From NCBI GenBank assembly GCA_944326615.1, contig CALVEO010000010.1, positions 1 to 45,551 of the forward strand: a DNA stretch of 45,551 nt, written 5' to 3'. The notes under the pieces are model-generated. The model worked only from the letters and a program-made list of their open reading frames with translations, made no database searches and was not told the origin of the DNA. Of this stretch, positions 16,175-24,039 are shown piece by piece. Both the position numbers and the translations under genes were made by a program. How positions within the stretch are numbered: the stretch's first letter is position 1; each line of letters begins with the position of its first letter. Origin of the DNA: Candidatus Gastranaerophilales bacterium. GTDB taxonomy: Bacteria; Cyanobacteriota; Vampirovibrionia; Gastranaerophilales; Gastranaerophilaceae.

Positions 16175-17368
16175 ATGGAAAAAGAGATGAAGAAAAAGAT
16201 TTCAATTGCGGTATTATCACTTATTGGTATAGTTACTACAATTAAGCTTGCTATTATTTATTATAACGCAAATTTTAATCCTTACGCATTATCAAGTTTT
16301 TGTTCAGTTAACGACTTTATAGACTGTGATGGAGTAGCAAAAACAATTGAATCACAGTTTTTTGGAATACCTTTAGCATACTGGGGGCTATTTTTATATT
16401 CTTTCATACTTATGCTTCTTTGTGCTCCCAAACTTAAAAACTATAAACTGCTAAAATTTTTGGAAGTTTTTAAAAATCCTTTAGACTATATAGCTTCGTT
16501 GGGATTGCTTGCTTTTATTATTTCTATGTCTCTGCTTTGCATAAGTTTGTTTGAAATAAAAAAATTGTGTGTGCTTTGTGCATTTACTTATATTTTAGAT
16601 TTGTTAATTGCCTGTATTGCAACGGATTTCAAAAACGGCGGATTTATACATTCAGTAAAACAAAGTTTTAGAGATTTTCTTGATGCGGTTAAGGTTAAAA
16701 GCTATTTAATCGCTTTTATTATAGTAATGCTTGCTGCTGCAGGATTTTTGGCTTACACAGGTATAACTTATAAATTTACACCTCAGGTTAAAAGGCAGCT
16801 TGAATACCGGGAATTTTCGCATAAGAAAAATCAGTATGCCGTAAAAGGTAATATTTTAGGTGATAAAAATGCAAAAATAAAACTTTATATATTTTCTGAC
16901 TATCAGTGTCCTATCTGTCCTGTGCATAATGTAATGATGCATAAACTTGTGAAAGAATTGAAAGGTATTCAAATAATTCACAGAAATCTTCCGCTGGACA
17001 CCGACTGCAACCCTTATCTGCAGACTCCGTTCCATTACGGTTCTTGTGTTGATGCAAGATATGTTATTGCCGCAGGCAAACAGGGCAAATTATGGGATAT
17101 GAATAATATTCTTTTTGAACATAAACCTCAGACCGAGGTAGAAATTTTGAGACTTGCCAAGCCGCTTGGACTTGATATTCAAAAGCTTCAAGAGGATGCA
17201 AACAGTCCTGAAACTATCAGGGAACTTAAAGAGGATATAGATTTTGCTCATAAACATGGCATAAATGGTACTCCTACTACTATGATAGGAAATGATATTT
17301 ATGTAGGAGTCAGAAATTACAAAGAATTTAAAGAATTGGTGGAAAAACTTGGTGCAAAAAAAAGATAA
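16175..17368 (+). CDS. VKOR-DsbA fusion, disulfide-bond formation
   Basis: 397 residues from the ATG at 16175 (AGGAG at 16159); an earlier frame start at 16109 lacks support. The N-terminal VKOR domain spans several membrane helices with the loop cysteines in FCSVNDFIDCDGVAK (43 and 51) and the active CVLC (132-135). A further membrane segment near 178-197 leads to a periplasmic thioredoxin-fold domain with CPIC (245-248) in SDYQCPICPVH and a cis-Pro site GINGTPTTMIG. VKOR reoxidises the DsbA-like partner using quinone. Such fusions are typical of cyanobacteria and relatives. Its end overlaps queH. Confidence 0.92.
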   Translation: MEKEMKKKISIAVLSLIGIVTTIKLAIIYYNANFNPYALSSFCSVNDFIDCDGVAKTIESQFFGIPLAYWGLFLYSFILMLLCAPKLKNYKLLKFLEVFKNPLDYIASLGLLAFIISMSLLCISLFEIKKLCVLCAFTYILDLLIACIATDFKNGGFIHSVKQSFRDFLDAVKVKSYLIAFIIVMLAAAGFLAYTGITYKFTPQVKRQLEYREFSHKKNQYAVKGNILGDKNAKIKLYIFSDYQCPICPVHNVMMHKLVKELKGIQIIHRNLPLDTDCNPYLQTPFHYGSCVDARYVIAAGKQGKLWDMNNILFEHKPQTEVEILRLAKPLGLDIQKLQEDANSPETIRELKEDIDFAHKHGINGTPTTMIGNDIYVGVRNYKEFKELVEKLGAKKR

Positions 17369-17894
17369 AATAGTTTTGCATACTTGTTGTGCAATTTGTT
17401 CCGGATATCCTGTATCTTATTTGCAAGATGCGGGATATCAGGTATATTCGTATTTCTATAACCCTAATATTTTTCCGGAAGAAGAATATCTTAGACGTTT
17501 AAACGCGGAAAGGATTTTATGCTCTAATTTAGGATGTGAATTAATAGAGGCGGAATACGAAACAGATAAATACTATAATTTTGTTAAAGGGCTTGAAAAT
17601 GAACCTGAAAAAGGAAAAAGATGCGATAAATGCTTTGAATTACGTCTTATCAAAACTGCAGAGTTTGCAAAATCCATGGAGATTAATAATTTTACAACAT
17701 CTATAGTAATCAGCCCTCATAAAAGTTTTCAAAAATTAACATTAATAGGAGAAGAAATCGCGAAAAAATATAATTTAAATTATGTTGCAATAGATTTTAA
17801 AAAGAAAGACGGTTTTCTTAAAACTAATAAAATCTCGCGTGAATTGGGTTTATACAGACAGAATTACTGCGGATGTAAATTTAGTTTACGATAA
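17349..17894 (+). CDS. queH: Epoxyqueuosine reductase QueH
   Basis: 181 residues of the QueH (DUF208) family, the cobalamin-independent enzyme for the last step of queuosine synthesis in tRNA. The metal-binding cysteines are in LHTCCAICSG, KRCDKCFELRL and NYCGCKFSLR. YNPNIFPEEEYLRR and SPHKSF are further family blocks. The start is TTG at 17349 or GTG at 17352; either overlaps the VKOR-DsbA gene by about 20 nt, which indicates co-translation. No strong Shine-Dalgarno is visible. Confidence 0.93.
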   Translation: MVQKKDKIVLHTCCAICSGYPVSYLQDAGYQVYSYFYNPNIFPEEEYLRRLNAERILCSNLGCELIEAEYETDKYYNFVKGLENEPEKGKRCDKCFELRLIKTAEFAKSMEINNFTTSIVISPHKSFQKLTLIGEEIAKKYNLNYVAIDFKKKDGFLKTNKISRELGLYRQNYCGCKFSLR

Positions 17895-17997
17895 ATCATA
17901 TATTTACACTATGATTATTTTATAAAATAGTATATAATAAGATAAAGGCTTGATTTATGCAAAAAAATTATTAAAAAGAGAGAAAAAGGATGTACGT

Positions 17998-18978
17998 ATG
18001 AATAAGAAAATAGTTGTAACATTATCTTTACTTTTAGCACTTGGTTCAGCTTGTGCTTATGCGAAAAGTGTAGACCAGCTTCAGCCCTTGAATGGCGATG
18101 CTTCGAATTCTGCAGATAATTCTGCAGATGTTTCTGCCGATATGCTGGGCGGGAACAAAGTGTATTATCCGAACGCTAATATTAAAAGCGTTGTTGCAAA
18201 ATATAAGGCCGGAAATTATACAGGATGCTTGCAGGAACTGTTTTCGCTTGTGAAAAAAGATCCTTCTAATGCTCTTGCTTATTATTATATGGCGATGGCT
18301 TATACTCATATTAACCTGAAAGACGAGGCAGTCGCTGCTTATGAAAAAGTAATTGCATTAAATCCGAATGAATATCTGGTTGATTATGCCGTTAAAGGCA
18401 GAGATTGTTTGACTGACGGACCGGCATGTCAGGCACAGCAGGCTCCTGAAGAAATGTCTGAACTTGATAAATTTATTAACGCTCCATACGGAAACGGTCT
18501 GTCCCCTGAATTAAATCAGGAAGTCGAACAAAAAGAACTTACAAATATTAAAGAAACAATTAACCAGAAAGAACAGCTTGAACAGAATGACATACAAAGA
18601 ATAAAAGAATTTGACAAGAAAAAATTAGAAAATAATTACTCATCAGAACTGCAGACAAATGAAAAGATTGCACAGGTTAGTGATGAAGATGTTTTGAAGG
18701 CTATACAAACATTAAAAGATGCAGGCTTAAATCTTACTGTTCAATCCGAAAATCCTTATGCAGGTATGATGCAGTATCAGGATCCGAAAATGGCTGAGGT
18801 GAGCATGCTTCTGGGAAATAATAACAATAATAATGCTAACAGTATGATGAACATGCTTCCTATGCTTATGTCTCAGGCACAAAACGGTAAAAATGTTGAT
18901 CCGAGATTAATGCAGGCTGTGATGATGAATTCTATGCTTCCTGATTTTACTTTTAATAACGATGACAACAGATACTAA
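17998..18978 (+). CDS. Secreted TPR-containing protein
   Basis: 326 residues from the ATG at 17998 (AAAGGA at 17985). A signal peptide is evident: MNKKIVVTLSLLLALGSACA with cleavage near YAKS. A TPR pair occupies about 45-115 (YKAGNYTGCLQELFSLVKKD, NALAYYYMAMAYTHINLKDE, AVAAYEKVIALNPNEYL). The middle is Gln/Glu-rich and helical. The C-terminal ~70 residues are Asn- and Met-rich (NNNNNANSMMNMLPMLM). TPRs imply protein-protein contacts in the periplasm; the partner is unknown. It is followed after 5 nt by another TPR-type gene. Confidence 0.8.
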   Translation: MNKKIVVTLSLLLALGSACAYAKSVDQLQPLNGDASNSADNSADVSADMLGGNKVYYPNANIKSVVAKYKAGNYTGCLQELFSLVKKDPSNALAYYYMAMAYTHINLKDEAVAAYEKVIALNPNEYLVDYAVKGRDCLTDGPACQAQQAPEEMSELDKFINAPYGNGLSPELNQEVEQKELTNIKETINQKEQLEQNDIQRIKEFDKKKLENNYSSELQTNEKIAQVSDEDVLKAIQTLKDAGLNLTVQSENPYAGMMQYQDPKMAEVSMLLGNNNNNNANSMMNMLPMLMSQAQNGKNVDPRLMQAVMMNSMLPDFTFNNDDNRY

Positions 18979-18983
18979 TTTTT

Positions 18984-19586
18984 ATGAATTTAAATTATAA
19001 AAAAGCAAAAGAAAAATTGTTGACAGAATTGGATAAAGACTGTCAGCAATTTTTTATAAAAAAAGGGTATATGCTTGAAAATGCCTATTATGAACTTTTA
19101 TCAGACAATCTTGAAAAAGCAAAAATATTATTTAATGCAATTAAAGATACAGATATTAGAGCGCATTGGGCATTATTTATGATATCAATGATTGATTCAG
19201 ATATAAAAGAATACCCGTCTTATTTTGAATTGAGAAATTTTCTTGAGATAGATTTGAATATTTTATTACATTATTATAAAGGAGATTACGTTCAAAATAT
19301 TATAAGATATGCAGATTTTATGTTTACGATTAATCCGGAAGTACACAAATTCATCGGGCGTGTATTTTATAATAACGGTTACCCTGAGCAGTGTATGTAC
19401 TTTTTAGAGCGTGCAAAAAATTATTTTTTTCATGACCCTGAATTGCATTATCTTCTTGCTTATATTTATTATAAAAGTGAGAATTTTGTTAAATCTCAAA
19501 GAGCACTGGAAGATTGCCTCTATGTTTTGCCCGGTTACTTTCCGGCTGTGAATTTGCTAAAAAAGGTTAAGAGCAGGGTAAAATAA
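18984..19586 (+). CDS. TPR-like protein of unknown function
   Basis: 200 residues, all helical by eye, with the repeat-like segments NGYPEQCMYFLERAKNYFFH and ELHYLLAYIYYKSENFVKSQ near 130-170 fitting the TPR pattern. There is no signal peptide or membrane segment. It starts 5 nt after the stop of the secreted TPR protein and is probably co-transcribed with it. Function not known. Confidence 0.7.
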   Translation: MNLNYKKAKEKLLTELDKDCQQFFIKKGYMLENAYYELLSDNLEKAKILFNAIKDTDIRAHWALFMISMIDSDIKEYPSYFELRNFLEIDLNILLHYYKGDYVQNIIRYADFMFTINPEVHKFIGRVFYNNGYPEQCMYFLERAKNYFFHDPELHYLLAYIYYKSENFVKSQRALEDCLYVLPGYFPAVNLLKKVKSRVK

Positions 19587-19589
19587 AAT

Positions 19590-19618
19590 TTGTTAATAAA
19601 GATTGTTCGTGTTACACT
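19590..19618 (+). promoter_or_regulatory. Possible promoter of the DAHP synthase gene
   Basis: TTGTTA (19590-19595) and TACACT (19613-19618) are spaced 17 nt apart, 36 nt before the ATG at 19654. AGGAG lies at 19640. Confidence 0.4.
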
Positions 19619-19653
19619 AATTTTTGCCGGAATACTTATAGGAGAAAATTGCT

Positions 19654-20703
19654 ATGATTATAATAATGGAGCGTAATGCTACTAAGGTTCAGATACAAAG
19701 AGTTATTGATTTTTTGAAAGATAACGGTTTTGATATCCGATTTAATCAAGGGCAGATACACAGTGTTATAGATGCTATCGGCGATAAAACAACTGTTACT
19801 CCGGGCAGGGTTTCGGCATTTGACGGTGTTAAAGAGGTTAAGATAATCAGAGAACCTTTTAGACTAGCATCTCGGGACAGAAAGCCTGATGATACTGTTA
19901 TTGAATTTGCAAACGGTGTTAAAATAGGCGGGAACAACAAACCTGTGTCAATGGTCGGTCCATGTTCTGTTGAAGAGGATTATGACGGGCTTATAAAAGT
20001 TGCGCTTGCTGCAAAAGAAATGGGATGTGAATTTTTAAGAGGCGGTGCGTTTAAGCCAAGAACTTCTCCGTATGATTTTCAAGGTTACGGCGAAAAAGCT
20101 TTGAAATATTTGAAAAGAGCAAGTAAAGAAACAGGACTTTTGACTGTTTCCGAGGTTATGGATGCGTCGGATCTTGATATGATGTGTGAATACATTGATG
20201 TTTTGCAGATTGGTGCCCGAAACGTACAGAATTTTAAATTACTTCATGCTGTAGGCAGATGCAGAAAACCGGTAATTTTAAAACGTGGTCTTGCAAGTAC
20301 AATAAGGGAATTTCTTCTTGCGGCCGAGCATATTATGTACAACGGCAATCCAAATGTTATTCTTTGTGAGCGCGGTATAAGAAGTTTTGACAGTGCTTTT
20401 ACCCGTAATGTAATGGATATAGCTTCAATTCCTGTTATTAAAAAATATTCACATCTTCCAATAATTGTTGACCCCAGCCATGGTACGGGGCAGAGATATT
20501 TGATTGAACCAATGGCAAAGGCAGGGCTTGTTGTCGGCGCTGACGGTATTATGATAGAAGTTCATCATGACCCTGAAAATGCTCTGTCAGATGGCAAACA
20601 GAGTCTCCCTATACCGATGTTTAAAGAAGTTATGGGCAGGATTAACCAATTTAATAACAGATTACATTATGAAAAGACCTGTTTATCGGCAAATGTAAAT
20701 TAG
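19654..20703 (+). CDS. aroF: 3-deoxy-7-phosphoheptulonate synthase, type I-beta
   Basis: 349 residues. An N-terminal ferredoxin-like/ACT-type regulatory domain (1-75) is joined to the TIM-barrel synthase. Barrel motifs include MVGPCSVEEDYDGLI near 107, FLRGGAFKPRTSPYDFQGYG near 129, QIGARNVQNFKLL near 191, PVILKRGLAST near 211 and IIVDPSHGTGQR near 272. The enzyme joins phosphoenolpyruvate and erythrose-4-phosphate, the first step of aromatic biosynthesis. The N-terminal domain suggests feedback by an aromatic product. A start at MERNATK (codon 5) is also possible. A strong terminator follows. The symbol could equally be aroG. Confidence 0.93.
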   Translation: MIIIMERNATKVQIQRVIDFLKDNGFDIRFNQGQIHSVIDAIGDKTTVTPGRVSAFDGVKEVKIIREPFRLASRDRKPDDTVIEFANGVKIGGNNKPVSMVGPCSVEEDYDGLIKVALAAKEMGCEFLRGGAFKPRTSPYDFQGYGEKALKYLKRASKETGLLTVSEVMDASDLDMMCEYIDVLQIGARNVQNFKLLHAVGRCRKPVILKRGLASTIREFLLAAEHIMYNGNPNVILCERGIRSFDSAFTRNVMDIASIPVIKKYSHLPIIVDPSHGTGQRYLIEPMAKAGLVVGADGIMIEVHHDPENALSDGKQSLPIPMFKEVMGRINQFNNRLHYEKTCLSANVN

Positions 20704-20709
20704 ATAAAG

Positions 20710-20738
20710 TTGAAAAGTGCTAAATTGTATGCTATAAT
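20710..20738 (+). promoter_or_regulatory. Strong promoter of the prepilin gene at 20776
   Basis: TTGAAA (20710-20715), a 17-nt spacer and a perfect TATAAT (20733-20738). The -10 box overlaps the left arm and loop of the aroF terminator hairpin. Confidence 0.75.
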
Positions 20739-20763
20739 GAGTATGTAGCATACAATTTTTTTT
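20723..20763 (+). terminator. aroF terminator overlapping the prepilin promoter
   Basis: AATTGTATGCTA (20723-20734) and TAGCATACAATT (20746-20757) form a perfect 12-bp stem with an 11-nt loop, followed by eight T to 20763. Transcripts from aroF would end here, while transcripts starting at the embedded promoter contain only the right arm. Confidence 0.85.
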
Positions 20764-20775
20764 AAAGGAGAGTTT

Positions 20776-22091
20776 ATGAGAAGATTATTAAGAAATGTTA
20801 ATCGGGGGGGGGGCACTCCCAGCTAGCAGAGAACAAGAAGTCGGGGAATCAAGTCGTTTACATTAATGTCATTGCGCATTTATTGCGCAATCTGGAATTT
20901 GTCCTAAAAAGATCGCGCAACAAGTGCGCGATGACAGGTCTTAATATTCAATCCAGCCTGCCTTCCTGCCATCTGAACTTCTGTTCTTCTGATAATGACC
21001 CTCTCCCCAGCCCTCCCCCGAGGGAGGGAGCATGTTCCCGTAAATCTTATCTAAGATCTAACAATTGTCATTGCGAGCGACAGAATGGAGCGTCGCAATC
21101 TCATAATATTTATATAAATAATGAGATTACTACGTCGAATGCTTCGCATTCTCCTCGTAATGACATAGAAAATTTATGCAACACCCAAGTAGTGGATGGA
21201 ACGGCTACGTTCCCCCTACCCCAGGGGAGGGAAGCAGAAAAATCCACTTCACGTTTCACTCTTCACCCTTCACTTAAAAAACGCGCCGCGTTTACTCTCG
21301 CTGAAGGTGCTACGCACGTAGCCACCTCCGACAATATTCGTCGCGCTGCGTTCACTCTGGCTGAGGTTTTGATTACCTTAGGAATTATTGGGGTTGTCGC
21401 TGCTATGACGATGCCTTCTTTAATTCAAAAGCAAAAAGAAAAAGAATATGCCGCTAAACTTAAAAAATTCAACAGTATGATGAGTCAGGCTGTTATTATG
21501 GCTATCAATGAAGAAGGACCCATTGAAAATTGGGGGTTGATGCAATTCTCATCAAGTGCTGGCATGAGTGATGAAGAAATAGCGGATGCGAATGAATCAA
21601 GAAACAAGTTTTTTGAAATTTTATCTAAATATCTCAAAGTAGTAGAATACTGCCCGTATAATTCTACCTGTGAGGAATGGGATAGGCATTCGCTTGATGG
21701 AACGGCCTATGACAGTTTTCCTAAACGTATGGTGTTGGCTGATGGTACTATGATTAACGGAGTAACTATTCTTTCGCCGCAATGTAATAAAAATCTCGGA
21801 ACTTCTACTTCTCTGCAGAATGTTTGCGGAGAATTCTTTGTCGACGTTAACGGAAAAAAAGGCCCCAATGCAACCGGTAAAGATGTATTTATGTTCTATT
21901 ACACAAAATACGGGGTTACACCTGTTGGAACTAAAGAAGAAACAAATGCTACATTTGAGACTAAATGTAACCGAAAAATTGCAGATAAGCTAAACGGTTA
22001 TGGATGTGCTGCATGGGTAATTTATAACGAAAATATGGATTATCTCCACTGTGATGATTTATCCTGGGATGGGAAAACCAGATGTAAATAA
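20776..22091 (+). CDS. Type IV prepilin-like protein with G10 tract at its start (out of frame as read)
   Basis: The ATG at 20776 has AAAGGAG 7 nt upstream and a strong promoter. As written it reads MRRLLRNVNRGGGTPS and stops at TAG (20827). A run of 10 G (20804-20813) lies in codons 10-13; with 8 or 11 G the frame passes without a stop into the pilin at 21351-22091. The leader of about 190 codons is repeat-derived. The pilin part has AAFTLAEVLITLGIIGVVAA, a helix KEKEYAAKLKKFNSMMSQA, the Cys-rich C-terminal domain DVNGKKGPNATGKDVFM, and the tail DYLHCDDLSWDGKTRCK. Type IV pilins and pseudopilins form extracellular fibres. The tract suggests phase variation, or an assembly error. Confidence 0.75.
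20804..20813 (+). repeat. G10 homopolymer, candidate phase-variation tract
   Basis: Ten consecutive G in AT-rich DNA, 28 nt after the prepilin ATG. The reading frame leading into the pilin is open from 20802 onward, so one inserted G (11) or two lost (8) would fuse it to the ATG. Confidence 0.8.
20860..21345. repeat. Mosaic of interspersed repeats inside the prepilin leader
   Basis: In order: an inverted GCGCA/TGCGC unit (20867-20935); CCCTCTCCCCAGCCCTCCCC with GAGGGAGGGAGC (21000-21031); TCATTGCGAGCGACAGAATG (21069-21100) with its partner CGTAATGACA (21155-21164); GGAACGGCTACGTTCC (21197-21212) with CCCCAGGGGAGGG; a CACTTCACGTTTCACTCTTC tandem (21245-21275); and the palindrome GGTGCTACGCACGTAGCCACC split as GGTGCTACGC and ACGTAGCCACC (21306-21326). 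Despite this origin the pilin frame has no stop throughout. Confidence 0.7.
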
Positions 22092-22111
22092 TTTTGTAGT
22101 ATAATTTCAGT

Positions 22112-22759
22112 ATGCTTCAACGTCTGATAAGCTTACTGGATTGGATATACAAAAAGAAATGCTACTTTTGCAAAAGTTCAAAAGAAGCAGTAAAAATGTG
22201 CTCTAAATGCTATGAACAAATGGATTTTCTGCCTAAAAAAATTAACCGTATTGTCGAGGGTAAAAAAGTTTACTGCGCAGGTGTTTATACCAAAAATTTG
22301 CAAAAACTTATCAGAGGCTTGAAATACCACAACCAGAGAGATTTAGCTTACTATCTTGCAAAATTTATGGCAGAATATTTCTCAAAAATCACAGACAAAA
22401 AAGATTTTGAAGTTATCCCTGTTCCCATTTTTCCAAAACGTGAGAAGAGAAGAAAATATAACCACATGAACCTTGCCGGAGAAGAATTTTGTAAAATTAC
22501 CGGAAATACGCTTAACACAAATCTTATTAAAAGAATTAAAGACACTAAACCGCAATACAAATTAAAACGAAACGAAAGGATGAAGAATCTTGAAAATGCC
22601 TTTGAAGTCGATAAAACAAATTACAAAGGGCAAACTTTGCTTTTAATCGATGACATTTGTACAACGGGGTCGACTTTTGAAGCGATGATTAAGGAGTTGA
22701 AAAGAAACGGCATAGATGATATTATATGCTTTGCGGCAACAACACCGTTTGAAGAATAA
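22112..22759 (+). CDS. comF: ComF-family phosphoribosyltransferase-like protein
   Basis: 215 residues. An N-terminal zinc-ribbon is formed by CYFCKSS and CSKCYE (about residues 18-37). A phosphoribosyltransferase-type domain follows, with VIPVPIFPKREKRRKYNHMN near 101-120 and the PRPP-binding loop LLLIDDICTTGSTFE near 178-192. ComF acts in natural DNA uptake in several bacteria; its location next to prepilin and pilus genes fits such a role, but this is inference. It starts 20 nt after the prepilin stop, in the same direction. Confidence 0.9.
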   Translation: MLQRLISLLDWIYKKKCYFCKSSKEAVKMCSKCYEQMDFLPKKINRIVEGKKVYCAGVYTKNLQKLIRGLKYHNQRDLAYYLAKFMAEYFSKITDKKDFEVIPVPIFPKREKRRKYNHMNLAGEEFCKITGNTLNTNLIKRIKDTKPQYKLKRNERMKNLENAFEVDKTNYKGQTLLLIDDICTTGSTFEAMIKELKRNGIDDIICFAATTPFEE

Positions 22760-22760
22760 G

Positions 22761-23084
22761 ATGATACTAAGTGAATTTTCAAAATATTTACAAAGCAGAA
22801 ATAACGACATAACATCCGGTGTATCAACAGGAACAAAAATTTTGTGCGATTGGATTAAGCTTGTAATTTACAAAAATCCGAAAAATAATGTAGACAAAAT
22901 TGTTCACAAAGAAATTATGCTTGCACAAAATTCATCGGGAGATTTCCTAATAGTCGGCAAATCAGAAAGCGGCCGAATTCTTGTTAAAGCGCTTTACAAT
23001 TACGCGCTCAGCTATGAACACTACATAATGAGCAAGTGGCTTGAGGATAAAAAACCGCAGGATTTTGATGATAAAAAGTTATAG
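22761..23084 (+). CDS. Small protein of unknown function after comF
   Basis: 107 residues from the ATG at 22761, one base after the comF stop; the start is chosen for this tight coupling. An upstream in-frame start at 22716 would overlap comF. The sequence MILSEFSKYLQSRNNDITSG continues into a soluble alpha/beta-looking protein with LCDWIKLVIYKNPKNNVD and a charged C-terminus. No motif or family seen. It is likely co-transcribed with comF. Confidence 0.65.
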   Translation: MILSEFSKYLQSRNNDITSGVSTGTKILCDWIKLVIYKNPKNNVDKIVHKEIMLAQNSSGDFLIVGKSESGRILVKALYNYALSYEHYIMSKWLEDKKPQDFDDKKL

Positions 23085-23177
23085 ATATTTCTATATTGTA
23101 AATTGCCCTGTAGGAGAATTCCTTTTTTACATTTAAGAAAATACAATAATCTTAAATAAAAAAGGAGTTAAAATTAT

Positions 23178-24035
23178 ATGACAAACGCTATTTTTCAAAC
23201 ACCTGTCTGCAAATTAAAAGAACTGAACAATCTTTTTATTGAATTAACCGAAAAGAACTGCAACCAGCACTGCAGACATTGTTACATAGATTTTCCGCTC
23301 AGCAAAAACATAAAAGATTTTATACCAGTAGAAACAATTAAAAATGCAATAAATGATACCAAAAGTGAAAATATAGAATGTATTTACCTCACAGGTGCAG
23401 AGCCAATGACACATCCTGATTTTAACTCAATCTTAAGGCAATGTCTTAAACGCTCAAATGTATGTATTTTTACAAACGGTACATTTATAAATGAGAAAAA
23501 AGTCCGTTTTTTAAAACGTGTTGAAGATGAAGGCAGCTTTGAAATTATTTTTAAACTCAGCATAGATCATTACAATGAAGTAAAAAATGATGATATCAGA
23601 GGCAGAGGTGCCTACAGGCAAACATTACATGCTGTAAAAAGCCTTGTTAAATATGGTTTTAACCCAATATTGTGTATTACAAATTACTATAATGAAGAAA
23701 AGAATACGCTTTTAACAGAATTCAAAAAAATTTGTATGAAAGCAGGGCTTGAAGCAACAGATAGCAATTTTACAATTAATATTTACCATGACAAAAACAA
23801 AGTCTGCGCAGATTTTCCGGAACTTTCCTGGGAGAGTCTTGACTGTGAATACGGAAGAATACTCACGTCAAAGGGGATATATAGCTGCCCATTCCTTGCA
23901 AACGACAGCAGAGGCAGATGCGGCTCAGATTTTAAAGATTTCGCAAGACATAATACGCTTGAAACATCTTTCTGCTCAACATGTATTAAGAATAAAGAAA
24001 AACTGTTTGGTATAAATTATGAATTGTTTAAATAA
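23178..24035 (+). CDS. Radical SAM protein with SPASM-like C-terminal cysteines
   Basis: 285 residues. The [4Fe-4S]-binding CxxxCxxC is CNQHCRHC (Cys28, 32, 35). YLTGAEPMTHPDFN near 74 matches the SAM-binding GGEP region, in the variant GAEP. C-terminal cysteines in YSCPFLANDSRGRCG and SFCSTCIKN resemble a twitch/SPASM auxiliary cluster. Such enzymes often modify peptides or cofactors; no precursor peptide gene is obvious next to it. AAAGGAG lies at 23160, well placed for the ATG at 23178. Confidence 0.85.
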   Translation: MTNAIFQTPVCKLKELNNLFIELTEKNCNQHCRHCYIDFPLSKNIKDFIPVETIKNAINDTKSENIECIYLTGAEPMTHPDFNSILRQCLKRSNVCIFTNGTFINEKKVRFLKRVEDEGSFEIIFKLSIDHYNEVKNDDIRGRGAYRQTLHAVKSLVKYGFNPILCITNYYNEEKNTLLTEFKKICMKAGLEATDSNFTINIYHDKNKVCADFPELSWESLDCEYGRILTSKGIYSCPFLANDSRGRCGSDFKDFARHNTLETSFCSTCIKNKEKLFGINYELFK

Positions 24036-24039
24036 AGCT

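Noticed and set aside
20883-21350. Translated leader peptide read as a functional protein domain
   Set aside because: The residues come from known-looking interspersed DNA repeats (for example PSPPPRE- and PSPQPSPTGE-like strings) and show no protein family; only openness of the frame is meaningful.
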